Assembly (NCBI GenBank): GCA_020310875.1
Contig: CM035431.1
Coordinates: 15,865,267-15,929,266, forward strand
From: Ceratopteris richardii
Taxonomy: Eukaryota; Streptophyta; Polypodiopsida; Polypodiales; Pteridaceae
Length of the DNA stretch: 64,000 nucleotides
Reading direction: 5' to 3'
Below the pieces are notes generated by a model, which did not search any database, was not told the DNA's origin, and saw only the letters and a list, made by a program, of their open reading frames with translations. The number at the start of each line of letters is the position of its first letter. The stretch's first letter is position 1. The position numbers and the translations under genes were made by a program. Positions 11,076-24,760 of the stretch are shown here, piece after piece.

Positions 11076-12450
11076 CTATGTGTTTATTACTGGGTGGTTA
11101 GGCCCGTACATCAATACTAGCACTAATGGCTTAGCCCACTGCGGCACCACTTCCAAATTAAATAAGTAAGCATCAGGAAGATCATATGACACTCCTTGTG
11201 GGGCTTCTCCAGATGTGAGCCTGGAGAGATGGTCTGCTCTCAAGTGAGTCTTCCCTTTCCTTACCACAACCTCGAAATCATATTCCATTAGTAAGAGAAA
11301 CCATACTAATCTTCCTGTATTGCATGGCTTGTTCACGAGATATAGTAGTGCCTGATGGTCAGTAAAAAATTTAAACTTGTTTGCAAGCAAGTAATGTCTA
11401 AACTTTTTAACTGCATATACCATGCCTAGTCCTTCTCTCTCCATAGTGGTATAATTTCGTTCAGCTGCATTCAATTGTGTACTAGCATAGGCAATTGGAA
11501 GATCCATATTAGCTTCACCAATAGGCTGCACGAGTACACACCCAATAGCATAATTGGATGCATCAACATGAACATGGAAAGGCTTATTCCAGTCTAGTGT
11601 GGTCAAGATTGGTGCTGAACATAATCGCCATTTAAGCTCATTGAAGGAATTCTCACATTTGTCACTCCACTCAAAGTTAGTCAAAAGTCCATACAGAGGC
11701 TTTGCTATGATGGCATACATGTGTATAAACCGTCGATAATAACCACAATGCCCCATGAATGCTTGTACTTCCTTGACATTCTTTGGCCTAGGCAGCTCTG
11801 CGATGGCTCTCACTTTCTCTTCATCAGTGGATATGCCATTCTTTGACACTATGTGTCCTAGAATCTTGCCTTGTCTGACCATAAAAACGCACTTTTCTGG
11901 GTTCAAGTAGACTTGATATTCTCTACATTTGTCAAAGATTTGTCTGATTTCAGGAATATGGGTTTGTCTAATGTTGGAATGAGCATAGAGATCATCAACA
12001 TAGACTTCTAAGTTCTTTCTCAAGAACTCTTTAAATACATGGCACATCAGCCTCTGGAAGGTAGCGGGTGCATTGGTAAGCCCAAATGGCATTACTCTAA
12101 AGGCAAATATGCCCCATTCAATGGCAAAAGCCATCTTATGCTGATCTTCTGGAGCTATGGCTACTTGATTGTAGCCCAAAAATCCATCAAGGAAGCTGTA
12201 CACTTCCTTGCCTACTACTCTTTCTAAGAGATGCTCTGTGATAGGAAGCGGATAGTTATCTCGAATTGTGGCTGCATTGACCTTCTTCAAGTTAATGCAT
12301 ACACGCAGCTTTCCATTTTTCTTGGGCACCACTACGATGGGCGATACCCACTCAGTGTGCTCAATTTCATAGATGAATCGAGCTTCAACCAGTCTATCTA
12401 TCTCTTCTTTGATCTTAGCATCATATTTATCATTATATGTGTATGGTTTT
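11076..12450 (-). pseudogene. Gypsy reverse transcriptase and RNase H
   Basis: The open frame 11076-12332 starts in RT at VPKKNGKLRVCINLKKVN. It continues with the SFLDGFLGYNQ block, FGLTNAPATFQRLM and the catalytic YVDDLYAHS box, then GHIVSKNGI and ELPRPKNVKEVQAFMGHCGYYRRFI. RNase H follows, with HVDASNYAIGCVL, YTTMEREGLGMVYAVKKFRHYL, FFTDHQALLYL and ADHLSRL. The upstream RT part (EEIDRLVEARFIYEIEHTEW) is reached through a frameshift near 12450. All catalytic Asp residues of RT remain, but the polyprotein is broken on both sides. Confidence 0.88.
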
Positions 12451-13936
12451 GCTTAGAAGGTTTGGCATCTGAGGTCATGGGGATAGTGTGTGAGCATATG
12501 TCAGGGTCCACACCTTTCAAATCCTTGTAACTCCAAGCGAATACATCTCTGTATTCTCTTAGCAAGGCTATCAATTCGTGCTCTTCGTCTTCCGTCAGGT
12601 CATGGCCTATGTACGTGCATCTCTCTTCTCCTTCTTCCATGGCTACCACTATTTTCTTGGTGGCTTCTTTGTTATCATAGGCCTCCCCTGATTGTGCCTC
12701 TCGTTTAGGCATTCTGATCATGACTCTCCTGTCATCTATCTCATACTTCTTAAAATTTTCCGGGACCACAAACAAAGATTCTTCCTCTTCTGGTGTGACT
12801 TCTCTCTTCTTTCTTTTCTTTCCTCCTTCCTTCGGGGTCACATGTGTGGCTAGCCTTACATCATTTGTAAGCTCTCCGTGCCTCTGGGGTTGAAATTCTA
12901 CTTCATAGAAGTATTCTTCATCTGATGCAAAAGGTGGGTCCATAATGATTGACTCTAGATCGGAGTCACTTGCATCCTCAAATGCATTAGGGCTAGGTTC
13001 ACACTCTTCTAACACTGCCTCTCCCATGATTGGCTCTATGGAGAAGACTGAAATGTCATAGCCATCTTCATCACAGTGAGGTGTCCATTGTTCTTCATTG
13101 ATGGCTACATCCATTGTTGCTAGGATTTCTGCCCAGCCGTGGGGTTCAAATTCTTCGTCAGGAAAGACCACAGGTGCATAGGCTGGGTCTTGAATTGATC
13201 TATGTGTTTCTTTTGCACCTATCTCTCTGGTTGTTTCTCTCTTCTCTTCTTCTACTGCTACTTTGCACATCCATAAGTGGTTGTCTTCATGCATCCATGA
13301 GGATCCTGATCCTATGGAATGCACCGATTCCGTATCATCTTTGGCTCTATGGAGGGGATTCCATTGGATAGGAGGGACATCTCTATGAGAGTAATCTTTG
13401 AGATTCACTTTGGTCGTAACACCTAAGTGTTGCAGGTACAAGGAATTGGTTCCCCAGTCCTGTACCACTTGCAACTTTCGCATAAAGGGTCGTCCCAAGA
13501 TCATTTCATAGTCATGATTTTTGCTAAAATCACATATAGCAAATGTATGCTCAAACTCAACACCACATGTGGTGAGAGTTATTCCTTCTAACAGCCCTAA
13601 GGGTCTCTCTATGTGACCATCGGCCATTTGCAATTTCATCCTCGTGGGCCTGAGTGATGGCTTGCCCCAACGCTTCCATAGGGAAGTAGTAGCAATTGCA
13701 ACTCCTGCGCCTGAGTCTAGAATGGCCTTGGTGGTGTATCCTTGATGGGTGATAGGAAGATATGTGTTTCCCTCTTCGCCTTCACTCATGTCTCCTATCT
13801 TGTCCAAGGGTATTTCTGGCACTGTTCTTTGGGATCCTAACTGGGAACGAGGTTTTGCTATCTCTGGTACTTGTTTGGCTACATGTTTCCATAGCTCTGG
13901 CCTTACTTTGAGTAGCTCTTCTAAGGTGAGGTTGCA
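12398..13936 (-). pseudogene. Gypsy aspartic protease region
   Basis: A retropepsin domain sits near 13800-13400: TTKAILDSGAGVAIATTSLW carries the catalytic DSG, followed by MKLQMADGHIE and MILGRPFMRKL, the ILG motif near the end of the fold. A long acidic connector of about 250 residues leads to the start of RT. The frame is open from 13822 to 12398. A TAG lies upstream at about 13937, separating it from the zinc-knuckle frame. Confidence 0.82.
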
Positions 13937-15523
13937 CTATACTTTAGTGTTTTTCACTACCTCTCTGTTCCTAGGCATGACTGAGTCCTCATTTCGTACC
14001 ATGACCGTGGGTGCTCTCATACAAGTAGACTTAGCTTCCCATGGGCCTGTGAAGTGGGCTAATTCTTGTAGAGAGTTAGACTCAAAGTCTAATCTTTTCT
14101 GAGATTGGGTGCTCTCATGCTCCTCATAAATGGATGGGATGTCTTGTTGGAATTGGTCGTGTGCATCATCCACTAGTTCAATGGGAGGAGGGACTTCACT
14201 TTCTTTAGCCCATTTGTCTTCTTGAATCTCTCGTAGGAATTCTGGTGTGAACCGATTCATAGAAGATGATGTGTCTGGCTCCATAGAGTTAGGCACATAG
14301 GCTTCCTGGGCAGGAAGACCTACTCTTTCACTTGCCTTGTACTTGTGTTGAGAGGCAGGTTCCTTTTCTGATTGTGCAATTAGCCTCTCTATTCTTTCTA
14401 ACAGTCCTTCAAAGTGCAACTGCGTCTTGGCTGAGCTAGATATGTTAAAGAGGCGGCTGGATTCAAACATGGTTTGAGCCAACTCCACCATCTTAGCACA
14501 AATTTTAGTTCGTTCAAGTTCTAATTCTGCTCTAGGGTAGCATTTCCCATGATCAGTTACGTTTGGCCCATCTTGGATTCTGGCCTGATATGCTTTGAGC
14601 ATCATGTTTAGGTCCTCGGGAGTGGGATCTGCTAGGACTGATCCTACTCTAGGGGGTGGCGGGATTAGGTGAGGCGGGTTGGAAGGTGGCGGGTCGGATG
14701 GAGTTGGGAATGGTGGAGGTGGGGTAGTGTGAGAGGGAGTTTGAGATGTGAGTTCGGTTATCCTGGCTCTCGTTTCTCTTAGGCTTTCCTCAAGTTCACT
14801 CATTTTCTTTGCCCATTGCCTTTTCATTCTTTCACGACTATCCCTCCAAGCTCTAGTCCTCTTCTTTGTCATGCTCTCCGTTTCACTAGCATCTGGGCTC
14901 TTTTCCTGGCCTAAACTTTGGTTCTGTTGCAAGGCTTGGGCTCTAGTGATCACTTGCACTGGTGTAGTGGACGTCACACTTCCTGTGGAGTCTACAACTA
15001 ACCCAATGACATTGATAGGAGTGATTTTCGGCATATTATTAGGATTCTTTGGGCAGTTTCGTAAGAGATGCTCCTTTCCACACTCCTGGCAATAGCCCTG
15101 GATCATCACTGACTGGGGTTGTGTAGGTTGAGGCAAGGGACAATCACGAATGAGATGATCTCCCTGACATCTGTAGCATGGTCCTTTCGGAAATGGGGGT
15201 CTTACTTGCCTAGGTTGCGGTCTAGAGTTGGGGTTTGCATACATGACATTAGCATACTCTGGCTCCCAATTAGGTTCACTCGGTTCCTCACTGTAGTAGG
15301 ACTCACCATGTTCAGGAGACTGCATGTAGTAAGCCTGGGGACTATCAACATGCGTAGAATCAAAGCTATGGTCACTGGGATCACTTTCTGAAATTAATGG
15401 TGTTACTGGGACTATAGCTCTATTCAGGTTTTCTTCTGCAGCTGCATACTTTACCAGAATCACATTAGTAGGAGCAGGTGGTTGTTGTGCTAGCATTGGT
15501 TGGGGTCTCAGTTGGGCCTAATA
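13937..15523 (-). pseudogene. Gypsy nucleocapsid (zinc knuckles) and gag-pol connector
   Basis: A 519-residue frame. Two knuckle-like motifs lie near its start: CYRCQGDHLIRDCPL and CQECGKEHLLRNCPK. A Pro-rich stretch and a charged helical segment (WRDSRERMKRQWAKKM) follow. The upstream stops TAA and TAG near 15515-15523 separate it from the gag core. CCHC knuckles bind genomic RNA during packaging. Confidence 0.75.
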
Positions 15524-16414
15524 TTACGGTTGGTAATTTTGTTGAGGCCTAGTATACTGTTGTGGTGGGTATTGACTCTGGTATCTGCCTTGTTGAGGGT
15601 ATGGCTGAGGGTAGGTTTGCCTAACCGCTTGCTTATTGTATGGGCAGTCTTGTGTTGTGTGATTTGTGTATCTTCGTTCTATGGTGCAGTACTGGCTACT
15701 AGGATTTACTTGGGGTTGAGCCATAAGGGGACATACATTCGCCATATGGTCACCTCCACAAGTATAGCATCTTTTCACAGGGGCAAATCTTGGGATTTGT
15801 TTGCTAGTGACACCTAATTTCTGAGCTACTTTCTCTGCTAATTCCTCAATAGATGTGGATTGTGTGGAGAGGCTAGAAGAACTATCAGTATCTTTATAGA
15901 TTTTTGAAAGCTCTAATTCCTCCCCTAGGTTATCCTCGATGTGAATGCACATGCGTACACACTCTTCTATGGTCCTAGGATCCTTCAAGTACACATATGA
16001 TCCCAATTTGGTACTTAGCAATCCATCCAAGAATAAAGCCACTTGCTTAGCTGGTGTGGGTAACTCAGGGACTGGGCATCTCTCTAGGTATTGCCTAAAT
16101 CTTCTTTCGGCAAGTCTCACAGTTTCTTGAGGGGTTTGCTTGAAGCTGTGAATCAGCGAGGAAGTGTTATGTCTTATGCCACTTTTAGAGAATTCGATAA
16201 TGAATGCCTCTAGAAGTTGGTCTATGCTCCTGAACTACCTCTCGTTTAGTGGTTGAAACCATGTCAGGGCAGTGTTCCTAAGGGTTAGACCAAAGGCATT
16301 GTACTGCGTAAAGAGATCTTCAACTTGTTCAGCTCTCAAGACTTGCCTAAACTCAGCCACATGATCGTATGGATCTCCAGTGCCATTGAAGTAGTTCTTC
16401 ATGGACTTAACTAG
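15524..16414 (-). pseudogene. Gypsy gag capsid domain
   Basis: The minus-strand frame continues from the N-terminal ORF across a TAG. It shows the retrotransposon gag signature YDHVAEFRQVLRAE, ALTWFQPL, then (after a TAG near 16240) QTPQETVRLAERRFRQYLER and FLDGLLSTK. A knuckle CYTCGGDHMANVCPL follows at about 15770. The capsid fold assembles the virus-like particle. Two in-frame TAG codons break it. Confidence 0.75.
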
Positions 16415-17476
16415 CTAAGTCGGTCTCAAAGTCCTTGCCTGCTCTCTAGGTCTTGGTAGAGGGAACTCATCCACATTTCTTTGATTCCTTGGAGCTCTAA
16501 GTACCTCAGGTTCCACTCTATTTGTTTCCGTCCTCGTTCTTTCTCTACCCCCTGGGTTGGCAAAGCTTACTTCTGGCCTATCTCTACTTCTGTCCCTTTG
16601 AGCTCCATGAGCTTGGGATGCTCCAGCTCCCGGGTGACCATAGGACACATTCGATCTTGGTTGGGGAAAAACGAATTCACCCTTCCAAGTATAAGCATGC
16701 CTCTCATGTTCTGTAACCACAAAGATCCTCTCTGAAGTGTGATCTAAGTAAGTCACTCTGCCTAGGCTATCAGGATCTTTGAACTCATAGATCAGGATTG
16801 ACCCTACATCATTTGGCCTATTTGATTTATACCTCCAAAAGGCTTCATCGGTCTCTTGGTTTAGGAGCAGATCTATACTCTTATTGTCGTGGGGAACCCA
16901 CTCAGGATTGAGGATTCTAGTAAGAACAGATTTCCCTCGAGGGCTCCTTGGCTCTCCTCCTACGTTCCCTTGTTCTAGGTCATCTATGTCCGTCTCAGGG
17001 ATCACATTCCCTAATTCATCTGTCCTGTCTGGGTGACTACTAACCACATATATGGTTCCCTCTTTGTCCAAGTATGCTCCGTTTTCAAAATTGACAGCTG
17101 GGTGTTCTAGTCCAATGGATTGGTCCGGGTTTTTAATCTCGACCACGGTTCTTCCTAGGCCGTCCTCATAGATGCTAGCACCTAATCGGTTGGTCCTAAG
17201 GTATTCCAGCTGCGTCTTGTAGGGGCCTTCCACCCTATACAAATATGGCACACATGTACTTCCTGTAGGTCTGTCCATACCTTGAGACATCTCCGATTCA
17301 CTAGTCTCAGAGCTAGGGTAATGGGAGTGGTGGCTCAACTGCTGGGCCCAAGACCTAGCAGTATGATTAACGCTGGCCTCCGAAGACCTAAGACTTTGTC
17401 TATCTCTTACTAGATGTCGTCCTGATCTAAGGTTCATATGCCTATTTAAGTAGCCCAATTTATGCCCAAAGTACAA
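16415..17476 (-). pseudogene. Gypsy gag N-terminal region
   Basis: A 353-residue frame starting MYFGHKLGYLNRHMNLRSG. It is basic at the start, then holds a region with SIYEDGLGRTVVEIKNPDQ and GSILIYEFKDPDSLGRVTYL, which look like two related beta-rich segments (ILIYEFKDPDS versus TVVEIKNPDQS). It ends in an Arg-rich tail. The frame runs straight into the capsid domain, apart from a TAG at about 16412-16414. The function of this N-terminal part is unknown. Confidence 0.6.
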
Positions 17477-18331
17477 CCTCGTTGCCGATCAATTGGTGTC
17501 AGTCACTTGATTCTTTTTTAGTGTGTTATCGTGTTTATGATCTTGTCTGATATCGCGTCGTCAGGAATATTTGAGTTAATTTTTCGCACTTAAGTTGATA
17601 GTCCCACGTTAAGTTCTTTTCCTTTAAAGTTCTTGGTCACACACAGGTTATCTCTTGAACTTGATTTCTTAGATAGTCTTTGACTTGTCACGTGCCTATC
17701 GTTGTCCTGACTTACTCCTAGCACTACTCGATCTTAGCCTAAGCTAGGGATTGACAAAGGGAGTTGAGCATATTTCGACCTTACTTGTTGATCCCTTGCT
17801 TTATGACGCTTAGGGACCCGGTTCTCAAGCTTGCCAAAAAACCGTTGCTTTGGATGCCCTCAAGTGCTCTCAATGGACCTCTAAAAGTCCAAAAGTTAGC
17901 TCAAGACTTAGATTCAGAGGGCACAAAAAAATCACTTTCATTCATGTGACTCAAAGATCAACTATTATTTTGGTTTTATGGAAAACAACCCTAGAAACCC
18001 CTTAGCTTTTCTTCCCCTGGATATAGTCCACTTAAAAATACTATGGCTAATAATCCTGAAATTAATTTTACCGTAACCAGTGGAAGTTTTGGTAGTACTC
18101 CCCACGAGCTTTCCAACAAAACAAGAATCGCAGCACACGGATTTTGTATGAGACAGTTATGACAGCTCAGGGTATTGGGACTAAAACACGGTTCAAACAG
18201 GCTAACAGTTCTCAGGATTTTTCTCAAAAATACATGTGTAGGGACCTCACAAATCACTAATTGCTAGACCAATATGCCCAAAAACTATCCCCAAAACTTG
18301 GAATAAAAACCCTAATTTTTTTGGCCGAAAA

Positions 18332-18950
18332 GCCTGTCAATCGCGATCGACAGGTCTGTCAATCACGATCGACAGGTCTGTCAATCACGATTGACAGAGG
18401 TGTCTGTCGAGGCCTGTCGGTCGCGATCGACACCTCAGTCGTGATTGACAGTGTCAATCGCGATCCACAAAGTCGGTCGTGAGTCCTGTCAATCGCGATC
18501 GATGGTGTCAATTGCGATCGACACATTTTTCGGGATTTTTGCCATAAATTCAGTCGATCGGGGCTGTGTCCGTCGTGATGGACACGTGGCAACGCGTGAA
18601 ACTCAGTCAATCGTCAAAATTCAGTCGGTCGCGATCGATGGTATCAATCGCGACTGACGGAGGTGTCGGTCGTGGCTGTCGATCGTGATCGATGGTGTCA
18701 ATCGCGATTGACAGGGTCAGTCGGTCGTCTCTGTCGGTCGCGATCGACAGATCTGTCGGTCACGATTGACAGAAGTTGTCGGTCGTGGGTGTCAGTCGCG
18801 ATCAACTGTATCAATCGCGATTGACAGAGAAACTCGGAATTTTTTAACTGTTTTTAGTGATTTAGAATGTGCTCATCATGTAGATTATGGTGGTGCACTT
18901 TGTTTTACCAAGTGGGTGATTTTTCTGTCGATCGCGATCGACAGAATTTG
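18332..18950. repeat. Array of diverged 20-bp palindromes in the Gypsy leader
   Basis: About 17 variants of CTGTCGATCGCGATCGACAG are spread over roughly 620 bp, some tail to tail and some spaced 20-60 bp apart. The perfect 20-bp palindrome is present at about 18926-18945. Most variants differ by C-to-T or G-to-A at CG steps, as expected from methylated-cytosine decay. The array lies between the primer site and gag, in the untranslated leader of the element RNA. Confidence 0.85.
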
Positions 18951-19295
18951 GCAACACAGAGACAGTTTTGTGATGTTTCGTACCTGCGTGGAGTGCTGGA
19001 GATGATGATGCAGCAAGTACCTGCAAGAATGCTCAAAAAACATGCAAAAACAACGCACACAATATCACTCTCTCGCTCTCTATCACAAAGTGGAATGAGG
19101 GAAATGAGGTGGAGAAGGTGATATGATCAAAAACTGAAAATTTTCGCGATGATGAGATCAGATATAGTGAGGATGATGATGGTGATGATGGTGGTGAGGT
19201 AAGAAAGAGAAAAATAAGAAGAGTAAAGAAATTACCTACAATGCCAACATCTCAAATCTACGTCTTACCATCACACGCTCGTCCTCAAAGCTCGA

Positions 19296-19318
19296 TCCCC
19301 AACAACGGCGCCAAAATT
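19296..19318 (-). other. Primer binding site of the Gypsy element
   Basis: On the minus strand TTTTGGCGCCGTTGTTGGGG follows the 5' LTR by a few bases. TGGCGCCGTTG...GGGG is a typical plant Ty3/Gypsy primer site, and it confirms the orientation. Confidence 0.8.
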
Positions 19319-19321
19319 TGG

Positions 19322-20022
19322 TGTAGCTCAGTGATGAGTAGCACCTCCTTTAATGTCAATCCGGGAAGACGTGAGGATGGTATGAAGACCTCGAGCAAGT
19401 GAAGGCACAAGTGCATGAGTGAGAAGCACACTAACATGCACACACATACACACACACGCGCACACACGGTAAGACAGAGTGAGAAGCAATGGAGTTCTTA
19501 GATTACTTTCAAAAAGCTCTTACAAGTTCAAATCAATTACAAGCTAACTCCAAAAATGAGCTCTCTAGCTCTATTTATAGTTTTTGACTAGGTTTTGGCC
19601 GTGTCAAGACCTAGTGTCCGGCCTAGTTAAAAATTAGGTTCTAGGGCCTATTTAAAGACTCAAACGAAGTCTAAAAATTATGAAAATTGGTAGGTTGCTA
19701 CTTCGAATGCTCCTCAAGCTCAAGGACTCCTTGGCTTGCACAAAATGGAGCTACAAAAATATGAAATGGTATCTACAATGGCTTTTAGTGATGAAAATCA
19801 CTATTGTTGTAGGGATTTCTTCTAACGATTTGACATACATATCTTCGAGCTCCCTACTTGCTCCTTCTCCTTGTGTGTCCACCTCTTTGATATGCTTTAG
19901 TGTCCTGAAAAAATATTGGCCTACTTTCCAGATCGTCGTTGACTACTCTGTCTACTTGTGCCTTCTATTCTCTCTGACTCCCTTCGTAAGCTTCCTTGCC
20001 TTGTGAGTCCTTCAGTTCCAAC
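19322..20022 (-). repeat. 5' LTR of the Gypsy element
   Basis: Partner of 3163-3864. The two differ by scattered single-base changes and a few small indels (for example near the (CA)n tract at 19440-19460), so the insertion is not very recent. Confidence 0.85.
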
Positions 20023-23000
20023 ACACACTCATAGACACACACACATACACATAAACGTGCACACACATACACACACATATACACACACATACACACATAC
20101 ACACATACACACATAATGATGCATTCACACACATACACATGCATACACACATAGACACACATATACAGACACACATAGACACACATATACACACACATAT
20201 ACACATATACATACACACTCATAGACACACATAATGATGCATTCACACACATACACATGCATACACACATAGACACACATATACAGACACACATAGACAC
20301 ACATATACACATATACATACACACTCATAGACACACATAATGATGCATTCACACACATACACATGCATACACACATAGACACACATATACACTTACACAT
20401 CCAAACATACACACTCATAGACACACATTCATACACACACACATCCAAACATACACTCATAGACACACACACATACACACAGACGCGCACACACACACAC
20501 ATATACACACACACATACACACATAGACACATACACACATAATGATGCATTCACACACATACACATGCATACACACATAGACACACATATACACACACAC
20601 ATACACACATACACACACATATATGCATACACACACACACATAGAGTGACATACACACACATACACATACATGCATACATAATGCATATGCACATACACA
20701 CACATAGACACATACACACACATAGACACATACACACACATAAACACATACACACTCATAGACGCATAGCGACACATACACATAGACACACACACATAGA
20801 CACACACACATACACACACATATACACAAACACATACACACATACACACATAGACACATACACACATAAACACATACACACACATACACACATACACACA
20901 TACACACTCATAGATACACACACATACACATAGACACACACTCATACACACACATAGACACACACACATGCACACATACGCACATACACATGCATACACA
21001 CACATACACATGCATACACACACATACACATGCATACACACATACAGACACATATACACACACATACACACACATATATGCATACATACACACATAGAGA
21101 GACATGCACACATAAACACATACATGCATACATATGCGTACATTGCATATGCATACAATGTACATACATACTTACATGCATACATAATGCACATGCATAG
21201 ATACATACACACACAGACACATACACACATAGACACATACACACACACAAACACATACATACTCATAGATACACACACATACACATAGACACACACACAT
21301 ACACACACATATACACACACATACACACATAATGATGCATACACACACATACACATGCATACACACATACAGACACATGTACACACACATTCACACACAT
21401 ATATGCATACACACACATAGAGAGACATACACACACATACATGCATACATATTGCATATGCATATGCATACATACATACTTACATGCATACATAATGCAC
21501 ATGCTTACATACACATACATAATGCATACACACACATACACATATGCATACATAATGCATATGCATATGCATACATAATGCAAATGCATATGCATACATA
21601 CATACTTATATGCATACATAATGCACATGCTTACATACACGTACATAATGCATACACACACACATACACACATAGACACATACACACATAATGATGCATA
21701 CACACACATACATATGCATACACACACATATGCATACATACATGCATACACATACACACACATAGATACATACACATAAACACATACACACACATACACA
21801 TAGACACACACACATATACACACACACATACACACATAGACACATACACACGTAATGATGCATACACACATACACATGCATACATAGACACACATAATGA
21901 TGCATACACACACATACATATGCATACACACACATATGCATACACACACATATGCATACATACATGCATACACATACACACATAGACACATACACACATA
22001 GATACATACATACACATAAACACATACACACTCATAGACACACACACACACATACACACATAGACACATACACACATAATGATGCATACACACACATACA
22101 TATGCATACACACACATATGCATACATACATGCATACACATACACACACATAGATACATACACATAAACACATACACACTCATAGACACACACACATATA
22201 CACACACACACATACACACATAGACACATACACACGTAATGATGCATACACACATACACATGCATACATAGACACACATAATGATGCATAAACACACATA
22301 CATATGCATACACACACATATGCATACATACATGCATACACATACACACATAGACACATACACACACATAGATACATACATACACATAAACACATACACA
22401 CTCATAGACACACACACACACATACACACATAGACACATACACACATAATGATGCATACACACATACAAATGCATACATAGACACACATAATGATGCATA
22501 CACACACATACATATGCATACACATAGGCATACATACATGCATACACATACACACATAGACACATACATACACATAGATACATACATACACATAAACACA
22601 TCAACACTCATAGACACACACACATACACATAGATACACAAACACATATACACACACATACACACATAGACACATACACACACATACACATGCATACACA
22701 CACATATGCATACATACATGCATACACATACACACATAGACACATACACACACATAGATACATACATACACATAAACACATACACACTCATAGACACACA
22801 CACATACACATAGACACACACACATGCACACATATACACACACAAACACACATAGACACTTACACGCATAATGATGCATACACACACATACACATGCATA
22901 CACACATACAAACACATATACACACACACATACACACATATATGCATACACACACATAGACAGACATACTCACACATACACATACATGCATATATATACA

Positions 23001-23225
23001 TACATAGTGCATATGCATATGCATACATACATACATGCATACACACACACAGATATACACATACATACACATACACATATACACACACATACACACATAG
23101 ATACATATACACATAATGATGCATACACACATACACATGCATACACACATACACACACACATGCATACATACACATACTTAATGCATACACACTTACATA
23201 TGTACACGTATATATATTGATTTCT
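20023..23225. repeat. CA-rich microsatellite with higher-order repeats
   Basis: A 3.2 kb array of (CA)n, CATA and TGCATA steps. Longer blocks recur, such as ACACATAATGATGCATACAC at about 20110, 20335, 20545, 21325, 21685, 21850, 22075, 22230 and 22445, giving period-like spacing of a few hundred bp. The apparent Cys/Val/Tyr or His/Thr proteins in it are translations of the repeat and are not genes. Confidence 0.9.
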
Positions 23226-23984
23226 AACCATTTTGTTTTATATGTTAGGTATTATGGATCCCAGTAGAGAGAGGAAGATGAAACTCACTCTCATAAAAAG
23301 TCTTATGAGAGCAAGAGTTTCGTCTGATACTCTAGGGGCCATAATGCGTGATTACTCAGAGATGTCTGATGAGGAGCTGGATTATACGATCAAGATGCTT
23401 ACCCAACAATCAGACGAGGGCTCTTCTGCGGCTCCACATGCAGGAAGAGAGCTAGCTGCTCATAGCTTTGTTTTGTTTTCATAAACTTTTTTAATGATAT
23501 TATAACACATATTTTTATTTATTTCTATCTATCTATTTTCAGGACACCTATACCACCTCCAGCACGTGATAGCAGAGCAGAGTTGCCTATGAGGACATGC
23601 ATAGGCACCTTAGGATTAGAGTGCGACATAGAGCCAGAGGGGAACATTATGTATATAGGGAATGGATTGGAGTTCAAGAGAAGAATGCGGACACTATGCG
23701 ACTCTTACCTACGCTTTATCCACTTACCATGGAAGTAAGTAAAAGTTTTACATATAAATTGAAATATATATCTTATGTTTTATTTACATTATGTTTTTTA
23801 TTTTTGTAGTGAGCATGATGAGAGGGATAAGAAATATGTGCTTAGTTCACTTGAGACAGAGTTTGGGACAGGATGGTCCCTTAAGTGGTGTTTAAAAGAG
23901 ATGCAGACACGTATGGCTCATCGTCGCGACAATGCACGGTATGCACTGCTTTTATGTATTATATATATGTGTGGATATGAGTAT

Positions 23985-24760
23985 GTGTGTTTATGCATGT
24001 ATGTATGTATATGAGAGAGAGAGAGACTATAGGTATAAATACACGCATACACACACATGCATATATACACACAAAACACATGCATATGCACATATAGATA
24101 CACATACATACACAACACATGCATAAGCATAAATAAATAAATAAATAAATCTTATTTCAAAAACTAAATTGAAAACACTAATTTCGATATTAGGGTTTTG
24201 AAATCCCTAATTTAAAAACTCTAATTCAACTTTTTAGCCATATGTTTGAAGTATATGTACACCTCCGACGTCCTACTAGAGAGATGTCTCTTCTCCCAAC
24301 CTTATGCCTCTATATATAGCTACTCGAATCAACGAGGATCATAATATATGTAAAGATATATACACATCATGTAGATAGGATACATAAATATAAAATGGAG
24401 TGGATATATTATGCATAACACATACATGCCTAAATGCACACATAAATATATATATACATACTAACATATTTACATGTACACATTTACACATAGACATATA
24501 TACATATATACATGTACACATCACATATACATGCCTACATGCACACATAAACATATATATACATGCATACATATTTACATGTACATATTTAGACATAGAC
24601 ACATATACATATATACATGTACACAATTATAAACACTTGCATATATTACATGAATACATGAATATTTTACATAAATGCATATGCATATATACACATATGC
24701 ATATTTAACACATGTATACATATATCACACACATGCAAACACATACATATATCCATCCAA
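23985..24760. repeat. CA/TA-rich microsatellite and repeats inside the CACTA intron
   Basis: Dispersed (CA)n, (ATAC)n and (AATA)n tracts at 23985-24160. At 24410-24630 two related copies of about 110 bp contain ACATATACATGCCTACATGC-like sequence. A short AT-rich unique stretch lies between them at 24170-24340. Confidence 0.7.

Larger units (their letters stand above)
3163..20022 (-). mobile_element. Gypsy LTR retrotransposon with long post-integrase region
   Basis: Two closely similar LTRs of about 700 bp bound a 15.5 kb interior read on the minus strand. From the 5' (right) end the order is primer site, 1.8 kb leader, gag, aspartic protease, reverse transcriptase, RNase H and integrase. About 5 kb of further coding remnants follow the integrase, ahead of a G-rich polypurine tract. 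PR-RT-RH-IN order defines Ty3/Gypsy. The length, the primer type and the extra region after integrase resemble Athila/Tat-type elements. Gag-pol is broken by several in-frame stops (mostly TAG) and at least one frameshift, so this copy is dead. Because both flanks are CA microsatellite, the target duplication cannot be read. Confidence 0.9.

Noticed and set aside
20012..23231. Open frames up to 442 codons in the second CA array
   Set aside because: Same reason: repeat translation, overlapping on both strands.
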